DNA of 64,000 nt from Ornithinimicrobium pekingense DSM 21552. GTDB lineage: Bacteria; Actinomycetota; Actinomycetes; Actinomycetales; Dermatophilaceae. This document shows positions 46,885-54,478 of this stretch, one piece after another (position 1 is the stretch's first letter; every line of letters begins with the position of its first letter). The DNA is taken from positions 186,001 to 250,000 of the forward strand of contig NZ_ATWJ01000008.1 in the NCBI RefSeq assembly GCF_000421185.1, given 5' to 3'. A model generated the notes under the pieces. The model did no database searches and was not told where the DNA came from. It saw only the letters and a list, made by a program, of their open reading frames with translations. The translations under genes and the position numbers were made by a program.

Positions 46885-47980
46885 GGAGATGCTCGCGCAG
46901 GTAGGGCAGGGTGAAGTCGACGAAGCCGTGCCCCGCCGCCTGGACCAGCTCCCGGTCGATGAGGCGGGCGCGGTAGACGTTCTGCTGCTGCATCGGCACG
47001 CCCATCCGTTCGGCGACCTGGCGGGTGGCCGCGGGACCGTCGTCGGCGGCCATGGCGCGCAGGTAGGCGCGTTGTCCCTCCGGCAGCGCGCCGAGCGCCG
47101 GGGCGTGGACCAGCCTGCCCATGCGCTCCACGACCAGCGGCCGGGTGCCTCCCACGTCGTCGGGGGTGATCTCCGGACGCTGGGGCGCGACGCGCCAGGC
47201 GTGGTAGCCGACGAGCTGCAGCAGGTAGGGGTAGCCGTGGACGATCCGGGCGTAGCGCTCCAGCGCCTCCTCGCCGATGCTGCGGCCCGCGTCCTCGACC
47301 GTGGCCCGCGCCGCGGTGCGCACGTCCTCGTCGGCGAGCACCGCGAGGTGGACCCGCTCGGCGCGCCGCAGGAAGGTCGTGCCGGCCTGCCGCAGCAGCT
47401 GGTCGATGCCGGTGGGCAGCCCGGCGGCCGCGAAGGCCACCTCGCGGTCGTCGCGCACCAGGTGCTGGTAGGTCGCCGCGAACCGGCCGACGACGTCGGG
47501 GGAGGCGGCCTGGACCTCGTCGAGGGTGAAGAGCAGGCCGGTCTCGTGCCCGACCAGCACGTCGAGGAGCCGGCCGAGCAGCTGGGCCAGCGACTGCCGC
47601 ACGGGGTAGCGGTCCTCCACCTCGGTGGAGACGGAGCCGACGGCGCTGATCCCGCCACCGGTGAACCGGCGGCGCACGGCGGTGGTGTCGTGCTCGGCGA
47701 GGAGGGCCGGCACGGTGGAGGCCTCGAGCTCCTCGAGCATCCCGTCACCCTCGGGCAGCCGCACGACCAGCCATCCTCGTGTGCGCGCGATGTCCTCCAG
47801 CTCGTTGAGGACGACGGTCTTGCCCATCCCCCGCGCTCCGCTGACCAGCAGCGAGCGCAGCGGGGACCCGGGGCCCTCGTCGAGGGCCACGTCGAAGTCC
47901 TGCAGCAGGTCCTCGCGGCCGGCGAGCACGCGCGGGGACACCCCGAAGCTGGGGCGGAAGGGGTTGGCTCCGGTGACCAC
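46868..47980 (-). CDS. AAA/STAND-like ATPase with C-terminal winged helix (ORC/Cdc6-like)
   Basis: A 370-residue P-loop protein of the AAA ATPase_2/Orc1-Cdc6-like type. It opens with FGVSPRVLAGREDLLQDF, has Walker A SGARGMGKT near residue 47-55, Walker B LLFTLDEVQAA near residue 150, an arginine-rich region, and a C-terminal winged helix (ATRQVAERMGVPMQQQNVYRARLIDRELVQ). Such stand-alone ATPases are frequent in actinobacteria and their role is mostly unknown; regulatory and toxin-related roles have been proposed. It is the first gene of a two-gene unit with the MFS transporter. Upstream lies a striking array of GTTACA repeats. Confidence 0.75.
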   Translation of the reverse strand: MVTGANPFRPSFGVSPRVLAGREDLLQDFDVALDEGPGSPLRSLLVSGARGMGKTVVLNELEDIARTRGWLVVRLPEGDGMLEELEASTVPALLAEHDTTAVRRRFTGGGISAVGSVSTEVEDRYPVRQSLAQLLGRLLDVLVGHETGLLFTLDEVQAASPDVVGRFAATYQHLVRDDREVAFAAAGLPTGIDQLLRQAGTTFLRRAERVHLAVLADEDVRTAARATVEDAGRSIGEEALERYARIVHGYPYLLQLVGYHAWRVAPQRPEITPDDVGGTRPLVVERMGRLVHAPALGALPEGQRAYLRAMAADDGPAATRQVAERMGVPMQQQNVYRARLIDRELVQAAGHGFVDFTLPYLREHLRAQAR

Positions 47981-48043
47981 GTCGTACCTCCTCTCGGGGT
48001 GGGCGTCCGAGGCTAGCCCGGACCCCCGACGGACCCGAGCGAC

Positions 48044-48088
48044 GTTACACCTGTTACATCCCCACGATCGAGTTACATCTGTTACATC
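48044..48088. repeat. two tandem GTTACA-pair direct repeats between divergent genes
   Basis: GTTACACCTGTTACATC (48044-48060) and GTTACATCTGTTACATC (48072-48088) differ at one base and start 28 bp apart. Each holds two GTTACA words 9 bp apart. They stand in the 164-bp divergent region between the ATPase gene and the gene at 48145, and look like an operator for an unknown regulator. Confidence 0.75.
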
Positions 48089-48132
48089 TTGTGTGCTGGA
48101 CTGCCGTTTTCGTCCTCCGGCTGCCGGGGCGT

Positions 48133-48138
48133 CAGGAT
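48133..48138 (+). promoter_or_regulatory. -10-like hexamer before 48145
   Basis: CAGGAT stands 6 nt before ATG 48145, in leaderless geometry. It is identical to the hexamer before the gene at 62135. Confidence 0.4.
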
Positions 48139-48144
48139 GGGGGT

Positions 48145-48906
48145 ATGACGTACGAGATCGCCCTCTACCCGCGCCGGGCCGGGCAGGACTGGGCCGACGT
48201 GGTCGCCGCCGACGAGCAGGACGGCCCGCCGATGGACCGCACCCAGCTGGAGGCCGGGGTGGCCACCTTCCGCCGGATCGAGGCGCACCTGCGCGAGCTG
48301 CTCACCGAGCCGGTCGAGGTCTGGGTGGCCGAGGAGGCCGACGGCGACGTCCTCGGCGAGCTGACGGCGACCGGCAGCGGCCTGCAGGTCGAGCTCTACG
48401 ACCGGTCGGCGTCGGTGTCCTTCCCGACCGGGGCCACCGAGGGTCGCGCCCTCCTGCACGACCAGGCCCGCCGGGCGGTGCGGGTGGTCGCGACGGAGAC
48501 CGGTTACGAGGCGTACGACCCGCAGACGGGCCGCGCCTACGACGGCCTGTTCGACGACGGGTCGCAGCCCGGGCCCCCCGTGGGCGGGACGGCGGCGGCC
48601 TCGACGGAGCCGTCCGTGCCGTCGGCCGCCGCGGCACCCGCGGGCCCGGCCGGCCCGCCCTCCCCCCTGGCCGACCCGCGGCTCGACCCTCGGATGCTGC
48701 GCCGCCGGGCGGTGCTCTACCTGGTGCTGGGCGCCGCGCTGATGGTCTTCGCCCTGGCCCGCCTGAGCGCCGGGGACACCGGCTGGCTGACCTGGCTCTT
48801 CCTCGGGTTCGCCGGGTTCAACCTGCTGGCCGGCTGGATGATGCGGCAGCTGGCGGCCCAGGCCACCCAGCGCGCGGCCGAGGAGCCGGGGACCGCCGGC
48901 GCCTGA
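48145..48906 (+). CDS. hypothetical protein with two C-terminal transmembrane helices
   Basis: A 253-residue protein that I do not recognise. The N-terminal 140 residues (MTYEIALYPRRAGQDWADVV...) look like a soluble alpha/beta domain with several Glu- and Asp-rich segments. A Pro/Ala/Gly linker of about 40 residues follows, and then two hydrophobic helices (VLYLVLGAALMVFALARL and TWLFLGFAGFNLLAGWMM). A basic pair, RMLRRRAV, before the first helix places the soluble domain in the cytoplasm. It diverges from the ATPase gene over the GTTACA array and converges with the ilvA-like gene after 4 nt. Confidence 0.7.
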   Translation: MTYEIALYPRRAGQDWADVVAADEQDGPPMDRTQLEAGVATFRRIEAHLRELLTEPVEVWVAEEADGDVLGELTATGSGLQVELYDRSASVSFPTGATEGRALLHDQARRAVRVVATETGYEAYDPQTGRAYDGLFDDGSQPGPPVGGTAAASTEPSVPSAAAAPAGPAGPPSPLADPRLDPRMLRRRAVLYLVLGAALMVFALARLSAGDTGWLTWLFLGFAGFNLLAGWMMRQLAAQATQRAAEEPGTAGA

Positions 48907-48910
48907 GCCG

Positions 48911-49888
48911 TCAGGCGGGAGCGTCGCGGCCGCCGACCAGCGCCGCGAAGCGGGTCAGGTCGACGTTGCCGCCGGAGAGCACGACACCCACGCGGGCACC
49001 TGCGGTCTCCGGCACGGCACCGGACAGCAGCGCGGCCAGCCCGAGCACCCCGGTGGGCTCCACGACCTGCTTGAGCGTGGCTGCCACGAGGCCCATGGCC
49101 CCGACCAGCTCCTCGTCCGTGGCGGTGACGACCCCGGTCACGCCGTCGCGGATGACCGGGAAGGTCAGCTCCCCCAGGTGCAGCGTCTGCGCCCCGTCCG
49201 CGATCGTGCGCGGCGTCTCGATGTGCACGATCCGCCCCTCCTGCAGCGACCGACGGGCGTCGTCCCCCGCCTCCGGCTCCACCCCGTAGACGCGGGCCTG
49301 CGGGGCCAGGGCCCGGGAGGCGAGGATGCTGCCCGACAGCAGCCCGCCCCCGCCGAGCGGCGTGATGATGACGTCCAGCGGTCCGGCGTCCTCGAGCAGC
49401 TCCTTGACCGCGGTGCCCTGGCCGGCGATGACGTGACGGTGGTCGTAGGGCGGCACGAGCGTCATCCCGCGCTCGCGGGCCAGCGCGGCGCCGATCGCCT
49501 CGCGGTCCTCGCTCCAGCGGTCGTAGCGGACGACCTCCGCGCCGTAGCCCCGCGTCGCCGCGACCTTGAGCGCCGGGGCGTCGTGCGGCATGACGATGGT
49601 CGCGGGGACGCCGAGCTCGCGCGCCGCCAGCGCGACCGCCTGGGCGTGGTTGCCGGAGGAGTAGGCCACGACCCCGCCGCGCCGCTGGTCGGCGTCGAAG
49701 GCCGACAGCGCGGTGAAGGCGCCGCGGAACTTGAAGGCCCCCACCCGCTGCAGGTGCTCGGCCTTGAGGTGCACCTGGCACCCGGCGAGCTCGTCGAGCC
49801 GGCGCGAGCGCAGGACCGGGGTGCGGTGGGCCACGCCCTCGATCACGGCCGCCGCGGCCTCCACGTCGGCGTAGGTGGGTGCGCTCAT
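48911..49888 (-). CDS. threonine/serine dehydratase (PLP-dependent, no regulatory domain)
   Basis: A 325-residue fold-type II PLP enzyme. The PLP lysine is K53 in VGAFKFRGA. SSGNHAQAVALAAR is the substrate-binding loop, and GGGGLLSG binds the phosphate. The protein stops where the C-terminal ACT-like regulatory domain of biosynthetic IlvA would start. It therefore resembles catabolic threonine ammonia-lyases or serine racemase-like enzymes that produce 2-oxobutyrate or pyruvate. CAGACT stands 7 nt before the ATG at 49886-49888. It lies 5 nt after the methyltransferase gene on the same strand. Confidence 0.88.
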   Translation of the reverse strand: MSAPTYADVEAAAAVIEGVAHRTPVLRSRRLDELAGCQVHLKAEHLQRVGAFKFRGAFTALSAFDADQRRGGVVAYSSGNHAQAVALAARELGVPATIVMPHDAPALKVAATRGYGAEVVRYDRWSEDREAIGAALARERGMTLVPPYDHRHVIAGQGTAVKELLEDAGPLDVIITPLGGGGLLSGSILASRALAPQARVYGVEPEAGDDARRSLQEGRIVHIETPRTIADGAQTLHLGELTFPVIRDGVTGVVTATDEELVGAMGLVAATLKQVVEPTGVLGLAALLSGAVPETAGARVGVVLSGGNVDLTRFAALVGGRDAPA

Positions 49889-49893
49889 GACGC

Positions 49894-50526
49894 TCAGTCT
49901 GACGCCTCCCGCCCCCACGGCCACCGGCGGCCCCGGCGGTGACCGGAGGGGCCGGAGGTCTGCAGGGGCACGAAGCGGTAGCCCCCGGGCGCGCGGTCGA
50001 CCTGCGCGTGCCCGGCGGTCAGGGTCACGCGGGCCAGCCGGCCCCGCAGCGGCAGCACCATGAGGCCCTCGGGCGCGAGCTGGCCGAGGAGGGCGTCCGG
50101 CAGCTCCCCCGCCATAGCCGAGACCAGGATGCGGTCGAACGGCGCCGCGTCGGGGGCGCCCAGCTCGTCCGCGGCCGCCACCCGGACGGACGCGTGCGCC
50201 AGGCCGTCCCGCCGCAACCGGTGGGCGGCGTCCTGCACCAGCTCGTCCACGACCTCCACCCCCACCACGCGGCCGGCCGGGCCGACCAGCCGCGCCAGGA
50301 TCGCCGTCGTCCATCCCGAGCCGCTGCCGACGTCGAGCACCCGCTGCCCCTCGTGGACGTCGAGCAGCTCGAGCATCGTGCGGACCGTGGAGGGCTGGGA
50401 GCAGGTCGACCCGTGCCCCAGGTCCACCGGCGCGTCGACCGCGGCCCGGTGCCGCGCCGGCCCGGGCAGGTAGTCGGCGCGGGGCGTCGCCCGCATCGCC
50501 TCTCCCACCGCCTCACGCCCGGGCAT
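49894..50526 (-). CDS. protein-L-isoaspartate O-methyltransferase-like protein
   Basis: A 210-residue class I SAM methyltransferase of the PCMT family. SAM motif I is RVLDVGSGSGWTTAILARLVG, with VVGVEVVDELV following. The N-terminal element HGSTCSQPSTVRTMLELL corresponds to the PCMT SQPxxV region. PCMT repairs isoaspartyl residues by methylating them; this short sequence diverges enough that another protein substrate is possible. The ATG 50524-50526 has both a well-placed GGAGGT and TAGCGT 7 nt upstream. The C terminus ends in a basic stretch (HRRGRRWPWGRE). Confidence 0.8.
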   Translation of the reverse strand: MPGREAVGEAMRATPRADYLPGPARHRAAVDAPVDLGHGSTCSQPSTVRTMLELLDVHEGQRVLDVGSGSGWTTAILARLVGPAGRVVGVEVVDELVQDAAHRLRRDGLAHASVRVAAADELGAPDAAPFDRILVSAMAGELPDALLGQLAPEGLMVLPLRGRLARVTLTAGHAQVDRAPGGYRFVPLQTSGPSGHRRGRRWPWGREASD

Positions 50527-50536
50527 GACCTCCACG

Positions 50537-51331
50537 CTAGGGCGGCGGGGTCGCGCCCGCGAGCGCGGCGACCAGCGCGGGCAGCGCCTCGGCGGCCGGA
50601 GCGCGCCATACCTCGTCCGCGGCCTCGCTGACCGCGGTCTCCCTGGGGTTGACCTCGACCACCGGCACGCCCCGCGCACCCGCGAGGTGCGGGATCGTCG
50701 CGGCCGGGTGGACCAGGCCGGACGTGCCGACCACGAGGACGAGGTCGGCCTCGCGGGCGGCGTCGGCCCCGGCGAGGAAGTCCGCCTCCGGCAGTGCCTC
50801 GCCGAACCAGACCACGCCCGGACGCACCGGCCCGCCGCAGACCCCGCACACGGGCGGGTCCAGGTGCCCGACCGGCCCGGTGACCTCCGGGTATGCCGCG
50901 TCGCTGGGCCGGTCGCAGCGCGCGCAGCGGAGCGTGAAGAGGCTGCCGTGGACGTGGGCGAGCACCTCGGCACCCGCGCGCTCGTGCAGGTCGTCGACGT
51001 TCTGGGTGACGACCGCCAGGTCGACGCCGGGCCGCCGCTGCCACGCGGCCAGCGCCTCGTGCCCGGCGTTCGGCGCGGCCCGGCGCACGAGCGAGGCCCG
51101 CCACGCGTACCACGCCCAGACCTGCGCGTGGTCCCGCTCCCAGGCCTGGGGGCTCGCCAGCTCGGCGGGGTCGAAGCGCTCCCACAACCCGACCTGCACG
51201 TCCCGGAAGGTCGGGATCCCCGACTCGGCCGACATCCCCGCGCCGGTCAGCACGCACACACGCGCCGCACCCCGGGCGAGGTCGAGGATCGCCTCAGGCA
51301 CCTGGTCGGTAGCATCCGTCAACGAGGTCAT
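50537..51331 (-). CDS. Sir2-family NAD-dependent protein deacylase (sirtuin)
   Basis: A 264-residue sirtuin. The NAD-binding motif is TGAGMSAESGIPTFRD. The substrate-channel motif is TQNVDDLHERAG, with the catalytic His in HVHGSLF. Two zinc Cys pairs, CARC and CGVCGG, are intact, and VVGTSGLVHPAA completes the Rossmann half. It should deacylate lysines using NAD, forming O-acetyl-ADP-ribose, in the cytoplasm. An Arg and Tyr (WAWYAWR) in the pocket agree with class III desuccinylase-type sirtuins. GAGAAT stands 6 nt before the ATG at 51329-51331. Confidence 0.93.
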   Translation of the reverse strand: MTSLTDATDQVPEAILDLARGAARVCVLTGAGMSAESGIPTFRDVQVGLWERFDPAELASPQAWERDHAQVWAWYAWRASLVRRAAPNAGHEALAAWQRRPGVDLAVVTQNVDDLHERAGAEVLAHVHGSLFTLRCARCDRPSDAAYPEVTGPVGHLDPPVCGVCGGPVRPGVVWFGEALPEADFLAGADAAREADLVLVVGTSGLVHPAATIPHLAGARGVPVVEVNPRETAVSEAADEVWRAPAAEALPALVAALAGATPPP

Positions 51332-51383
51332 GGGCACATTCTCCCCGACCCGCCGACCGCGGACCCCGACCCGGACGACAGGC

Positions 51384-52310
51384 ATGGACACCGACCCCTT
51401 CCCCACGGCGCGCCGGACGGCCCTGCTCGGCACGACCGCCCTGCGGCGGCTGTGGGTGCGGCTGGGGCTGCCGCCCGACGAGCCCCGGGTCCTGTCCAAC
51501 CGCGGGTCGCTCATGGTCCGCATGCCCCGCGCCGGGGTGGTCGCCCGGGTCTCCACCCACACCGGCGCCCAGCGACGGGACCCCGGCTGGTGGCTTCGCA
51601 CCGAGGTCGCCGCCGGGAGGATCGCGGCCGCGGCGGGAGCGGGGGTGGTCCCGCCCGCGACGCACCCGGACGCCGGGCCGCACGAGGTGGACGGGCTCTG
51701 GGTCTCGCTGTGGACCGACCTGGGTGACGGGGGTGGCGACAGGCCGGAGCCGTTGGCCGCGGCGCGGGCGCTGGCCCGCTGGCACCGGGCCCTCGAGGGC
51801 GCGGACGGCACCGCCCTGCCCGCCCTGACAGTGGCGCGCGGGGTCATCAGCGAGCCGCTGGAGCACGCGCGACGGCACGGCTTCCTCGACGCTGCGGAGC
51901 ACGCGGCGCTGCGGCGCGAGCACGAGGAGGCGCTCGCGGGGATCGAGGGTCGCGGGTCGCGGCAGGTGGTGCTCCACGGCGACGCCCACCGCGGCAACCT
52001 GCTGCGCGCGGCCGACGGGTCGTGGGTGTGGAACGACCTGGAGGAGGCCTGCCGGGGCCCGCTCGAGTGGGACCTGGCCGTCCTCGGCACCACCCCGACG
52101 CCACAGCTGGGGGCGCGGGCCCTGTCCGCCTGCTGCGCGCTGCTGGGACGCGAGGTGCCCTCGGCGGAGGAGCTGGCCCCGTGGCTGCGGCTGCGGCGGC
52201 TGGAGGGCAACGCCTGGGCCATCGGGTGCGCGGTCACCTTCCCCGAGCGGTATGCCGAGGGCGCGCGGCGGTTCGTCGCGGAGGTGGTCGGCCGGCCCGG
52301 GGGGCACTGA
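51384..52310 (+). CDS. aminoglycoside phosphotransferase-family (APH-like) kinase
   Basis: A 308-residue protein with the APH/choline kinase fold. The catalytic loop is VVLHGDAHRGNLL, the metal-binding segment is VWNDLEEACRGPLEWDLA, and the N-lobe phosphate loop region is LSNRGSLMVRMPRAGVVARV. The fold includes antibiotic kinases, homoserine kinase-like and small-molecule kinases; the substrate is unknown and resistance cannot be claimed. The ATG at 51384 lies about 50 bp from the divergent sirtuin start. It converges on the response regulator gene. Confidence 0.85.
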   Translation: MDTDPFPTARRTALLGTTALRRLWVRLGLPPDEPRVLSNRGSLMVRMPRAGVVARVSTHTGAQRRDPGWWLRTEVAAGRIAAAAGAGVVPPATHPDAGPHEVDGLWVSLWTDLGDGGGDRPEPLAAARALARWHRALEGADGTALPALTVARGVISEPLEHARRHGFLDAAEHAALRREHEEALAGIEGRGSRQVVLHGDAHRGNLLRAADGSWVWNDLEEACRGPLEWDLAVLGTTPTPQLGARALSACCALLGREVPSAEELAPWLRLRRLEGNAWAIGCAVTFPERYAEGARRFVAEVVGRPGGH

Positions 52311-52328
52311 CCTGCCGCGGGCGACGGG

Positions 52329-53012
52329 TCAGTCCACGGGGGCCTCGCCCGCGTCGTGGACCAGCAGCGCGACCTGGACGCGGTTGGACAGCCCGAGCTT
52401 GGCCAGGATGCTGGAGACGTGGGCCTTGACGGTCGGCACGCCGAGGTAGAGCTCGCGGGAGATCTCGGCGTTGGAGCCGCCGCGGGCGACGGCCCGGGCG
52501 ACCTCGCGCTCCCGGTCGGTCAGCGCCGCCAGGCGGCCGCGCGCACGGGCCGCCCGCTCGTCGACGCGGCCCGTCCCGGCACCGGAGGAGACCTGGTCGA
52601 CGAGCAGCGCGGTGACCGAGGGCGACAGGGCGTGGTCGCCGCCCGCCACCTCGTGCACCGCTGCGACGAGCCGGTCGGGCGGGGTGTCCTTGAGCACGAA
52701 CCCCCGCGCACCCGAGCGCAGCGCCTCGACGACGTGGTCGTCGGCGTCGAAGGTGGTCAGCACGAGCACCCGGGCGGAGGGATAGGCCGCCAGGACGGAG
52801 CGGGTGGCCAGCAGCCCGTCCACCCTGGCCATCCGGATGTCCATGAGCACGACGTCGGGGCGGTGGCGGCCGACCAGCTCGACGGCGCGGTCGCCGTCGT
52901 CCCCCTCGGCGACCACGTCCACCCCGTCCGGGCCGCCGAGCATCATCCGCAGGCCGGCGCGCACCAGCGGGTCGTCGTCGACGATGACCACCCTGGGACG
53001 GCCCTCACCCAT
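52329..53012 (-). CDS. NarL/FixJ-family response regulator
   Basis: A 227-residue two-component regulator. The receiver domain has acidic residues DDD at 12-14, phospho-acceptor Asp58 in VVLMDIRMA, Thr in VLVLTTFD and Lys in FVLKDTPP. A LuxR-type HTH follows at about 160-220 (LTDREREVARAVARGGSNAEI, then PTVKAHVSSILAKLGLSNR). Its start overlaps the end of the kinase gene by 8 nt, so both are made together. The divergent ABC exporter operon at 54479 is the likely target, and paired repeats lie in the intergenic region. Confidence 0.95.
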   Translation of the reverse strand: MGEGRPRVVIVDDDPLVRAGLRMMLGGPDGVDVVAEGDDGDRAVELVGRHRPDVVLMDIRMARVDGLLATRSVLAAYPSARVLVLTTFDADDHVVEALRSGARGFVLKDTPPDRLVAAVHEVAGGDHALSPSVTALLVDQVSSGAGTGRVDERAARARGRLAALTDREREVARAVARGGSNAEISRELYLGVPTVKAHVSSILAKLGLSNRVQVALLVHDAGEAPVD

Positions 53013-54315
53013 CGTCTCCTCCTCGACCCGGCCACGGCAGCCAGGTCCGCACCACGAAGTCGGTCACCTCGACGCCCGCCTCGAAGCGCCCGCCCGCCAG
53101 CTGCACGCGCTCGGCCAGGCCGGCCAGCCCGCGGCCGCCGGAGGGGAGCGTACCCTCCGCGACGGGTGGCGTCGGGTTGGCCACCGTGATGGACAGGCCC
53201 CGCCCGGGACGCCCGTCGACGTGCACGGTGACCGGTCGGCCCGCCGCGTGGCGGCGGGCGTTGGTCAGGGACTCCTGGACGACGCGGTAGGCGTGACGGC
53301 CGGTGCTCGCCGGCAGCGACAGCGACCGCCGCCACAGGTCCTCCTCGACGCTCAGCCGGACCTGCTGGCCGCTGCCGGTCACCTCGGCGAGCAGGGCCGG
53401 GATGTCGCTCAGCCCCGGCTGCGGAGCCTCGACGCGACGCTCGCCGCCCTCGCGGTCGTCGTCCCTGAGCACCCCGAGCACCTCGCGCAGCTCCTCCAGC
53501 GCCTGGTGCGCGCCGGACCGGACGACCTCGGCGGCCTCGACCCGCTCCTGGTCCGTCAGGTCGGGACGGTGGGCCAGGGCTCCGGCGTGCATGGCGACGA
53601 GGGAGAGCCGGTGGGCGAGCACGTCGTGCATCTCCCGCGCGATCCGGGCACGCTCGGCGAGCTGGGCCTGCGCGACGCGTGCCGCCTGCTCGCTGGTGGC
53701 GGTCTCCGCCTGGCGGCGCCAGCTCGCGACGAGCTCGCGCCGCGACCCGACGTTCCAGCCGATGAGGACCACGACGCCGTAGAGGAGCAGCGCGAACGCC
53801 ACGTAGACCAGCCCGTCGACGAGCCAGCCCTGACCGGTGAGGCTCTCCCGGAACTCCGCGGGGGTCGTCCAGGGCACGACCAGGCGCTCGTGCGCGGCGC
53901 CCACCACCCCGTTGAGCACGCCCAGCCACACCAGCGGCCACAGCCGCCGCCGGGTGGCCAGGGACATCACCGCCAGGAACACCGGCCCCACCGCGAGCAC
54001 CGACACGGCGGACAGCACCGTGGCCACCACGGCGACGGCCACCGGCCGGCGCCGCCGGAAGGCCACGAGGACCAGGGCAAGGTGTCCCACCAGCAGGTCG
54101 AGGAGCAGGAAGGCCCCGGCCACGGCCGCGTCCAGGTCGGACCGCGCGTTGAGCATGAGCGGGCTGACGTAGACCACGAAGAAGACCATGCCGAGCAGCC
54201 ACGCCACCACCAACCGCCAGGCGTTGCGCCACAGCGGGAGGCGCTCGAAGTCGCGTGCTGCCGAACCGGCCGTCGCCGCCGTGGGGGGCGGGGACGCGAC
54301 GGACAGGGACGGCAT
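53005..54315 (-). CDS. sensor histidine kinase, HisKA_3 type
   Basis: A 436-residue membrane kinase. Residues 30-190 hold about five to six hydrophobic helices with short loops, so no large outside sensor domain exists. The dimerisation/phospho-acceptor helix reads ERARIAREMHDVLAH, with His230, and is followed by the HATPase domain (VVQESLTNARRHA as N-box, GGRGLAGLAERV as G-box). It is the partner of the NarL-type regulator. TAGCAT stands 6 nt before the ATG at 54313-54315 (leaderless). Such kinases with intramembrane sensing often respond to cell-envelope stress and control a neighbouring ABC transporter. Confidence 0.93.
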   Translation of the reverse strand: MPSLSVASPPPTAATAGSAARDFERLPLWRNAWRLVVAWLLGMVFFVVYVSPLMLNARSDLDAAVAGAFLLLDLLVGHLALVLVAFRRRRPVAVAVVATVLSAVSVLAVGPVFLAVMSLATRRRLWPLVWLGVLNGVVGAAHERLVVPWTTPAEFRESLTGQGWLVDGLVYVAFALLLYGVVVLIGWNVGSRRELVASWRRQAETATSEQAARVAQAQLAERARIAREMHDVLAHRLSLVAMHAGALAHRPDLTDQERVEAAEVVRSGAHQALEELREVLGVLRDDDREGGERRVEAPQPGLSDIPALLAEVTGSGQQVRLSVEEDLWRRSLSLPASTGRHAYRVVQESLTNARRHAAGRPVTVHVDGRPGRGLSITVANPTPPVAEGTLPSGGRGLAGLAERVQLAGGRFEAGVEVTDFVVRTWLPWPGRGGDDG

Positions 54316-54355
54316 ACCGAGATGCTAGGTGGCCCGTCGCGGTCGGGACGACCGT

Positions 54356-54392
54356 CTTCCGTCGGGGGCGACCCCCTCCTTCGGTAGGGGGT
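54356..54392. promoter_or_regulatory. paired repeats between the two-component and ABC operons
   Basis: CTTCCGTCGGGGG (54356-54368) and CTTCGGTAGGGGG (54379-54391) are direct repeats 23 bp apart. The second is also the right half of an inverted repeat with ACCCCCT at 54371-54377. Likely a response regulator operator. Confidence 0.5.
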
Positions 54393-54478
54393 GGCCGCGG
54401 GCCGTGCCCGACCGACGGCCGCACCTGCCAGACGCACGGCCGATGTCCCGGGCCCGGCCCGGCGGCGAGCCTGGGGAC

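Noticed and set aside
45625-47748. A 707-codon open frame apparently fusing the ATPase and MFS regions
   Set aside because: The upstream part is a shadow of the ATPase gene in another frame; its peptide is Arg/Ser/Pro-rich without family features. Two separate genes explain the region.
35828-47980. A classic anti-phage Avs-type STAND defence island
   Set aside because: The STAND proteins have a DNA-binding BTAD N terminus and a membrane helix rather than an effector nuclease; no restriction, toxin or phage-related neighbours are seen.
32356-51331. Macro domain and sirtuin as a linked ADP-ribosylation (SirTM-macro) system
   Set aside because: The genes are 18 kb apart and on different strands, and the sirtuin is of the normal zinc-containing deacylase type.
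51384-52310. APH-like gene as an antibiotic resistance gene
   Set aside because: The fold is shared by many metabolic kinases; no transposon or resistance-specific signature is present.
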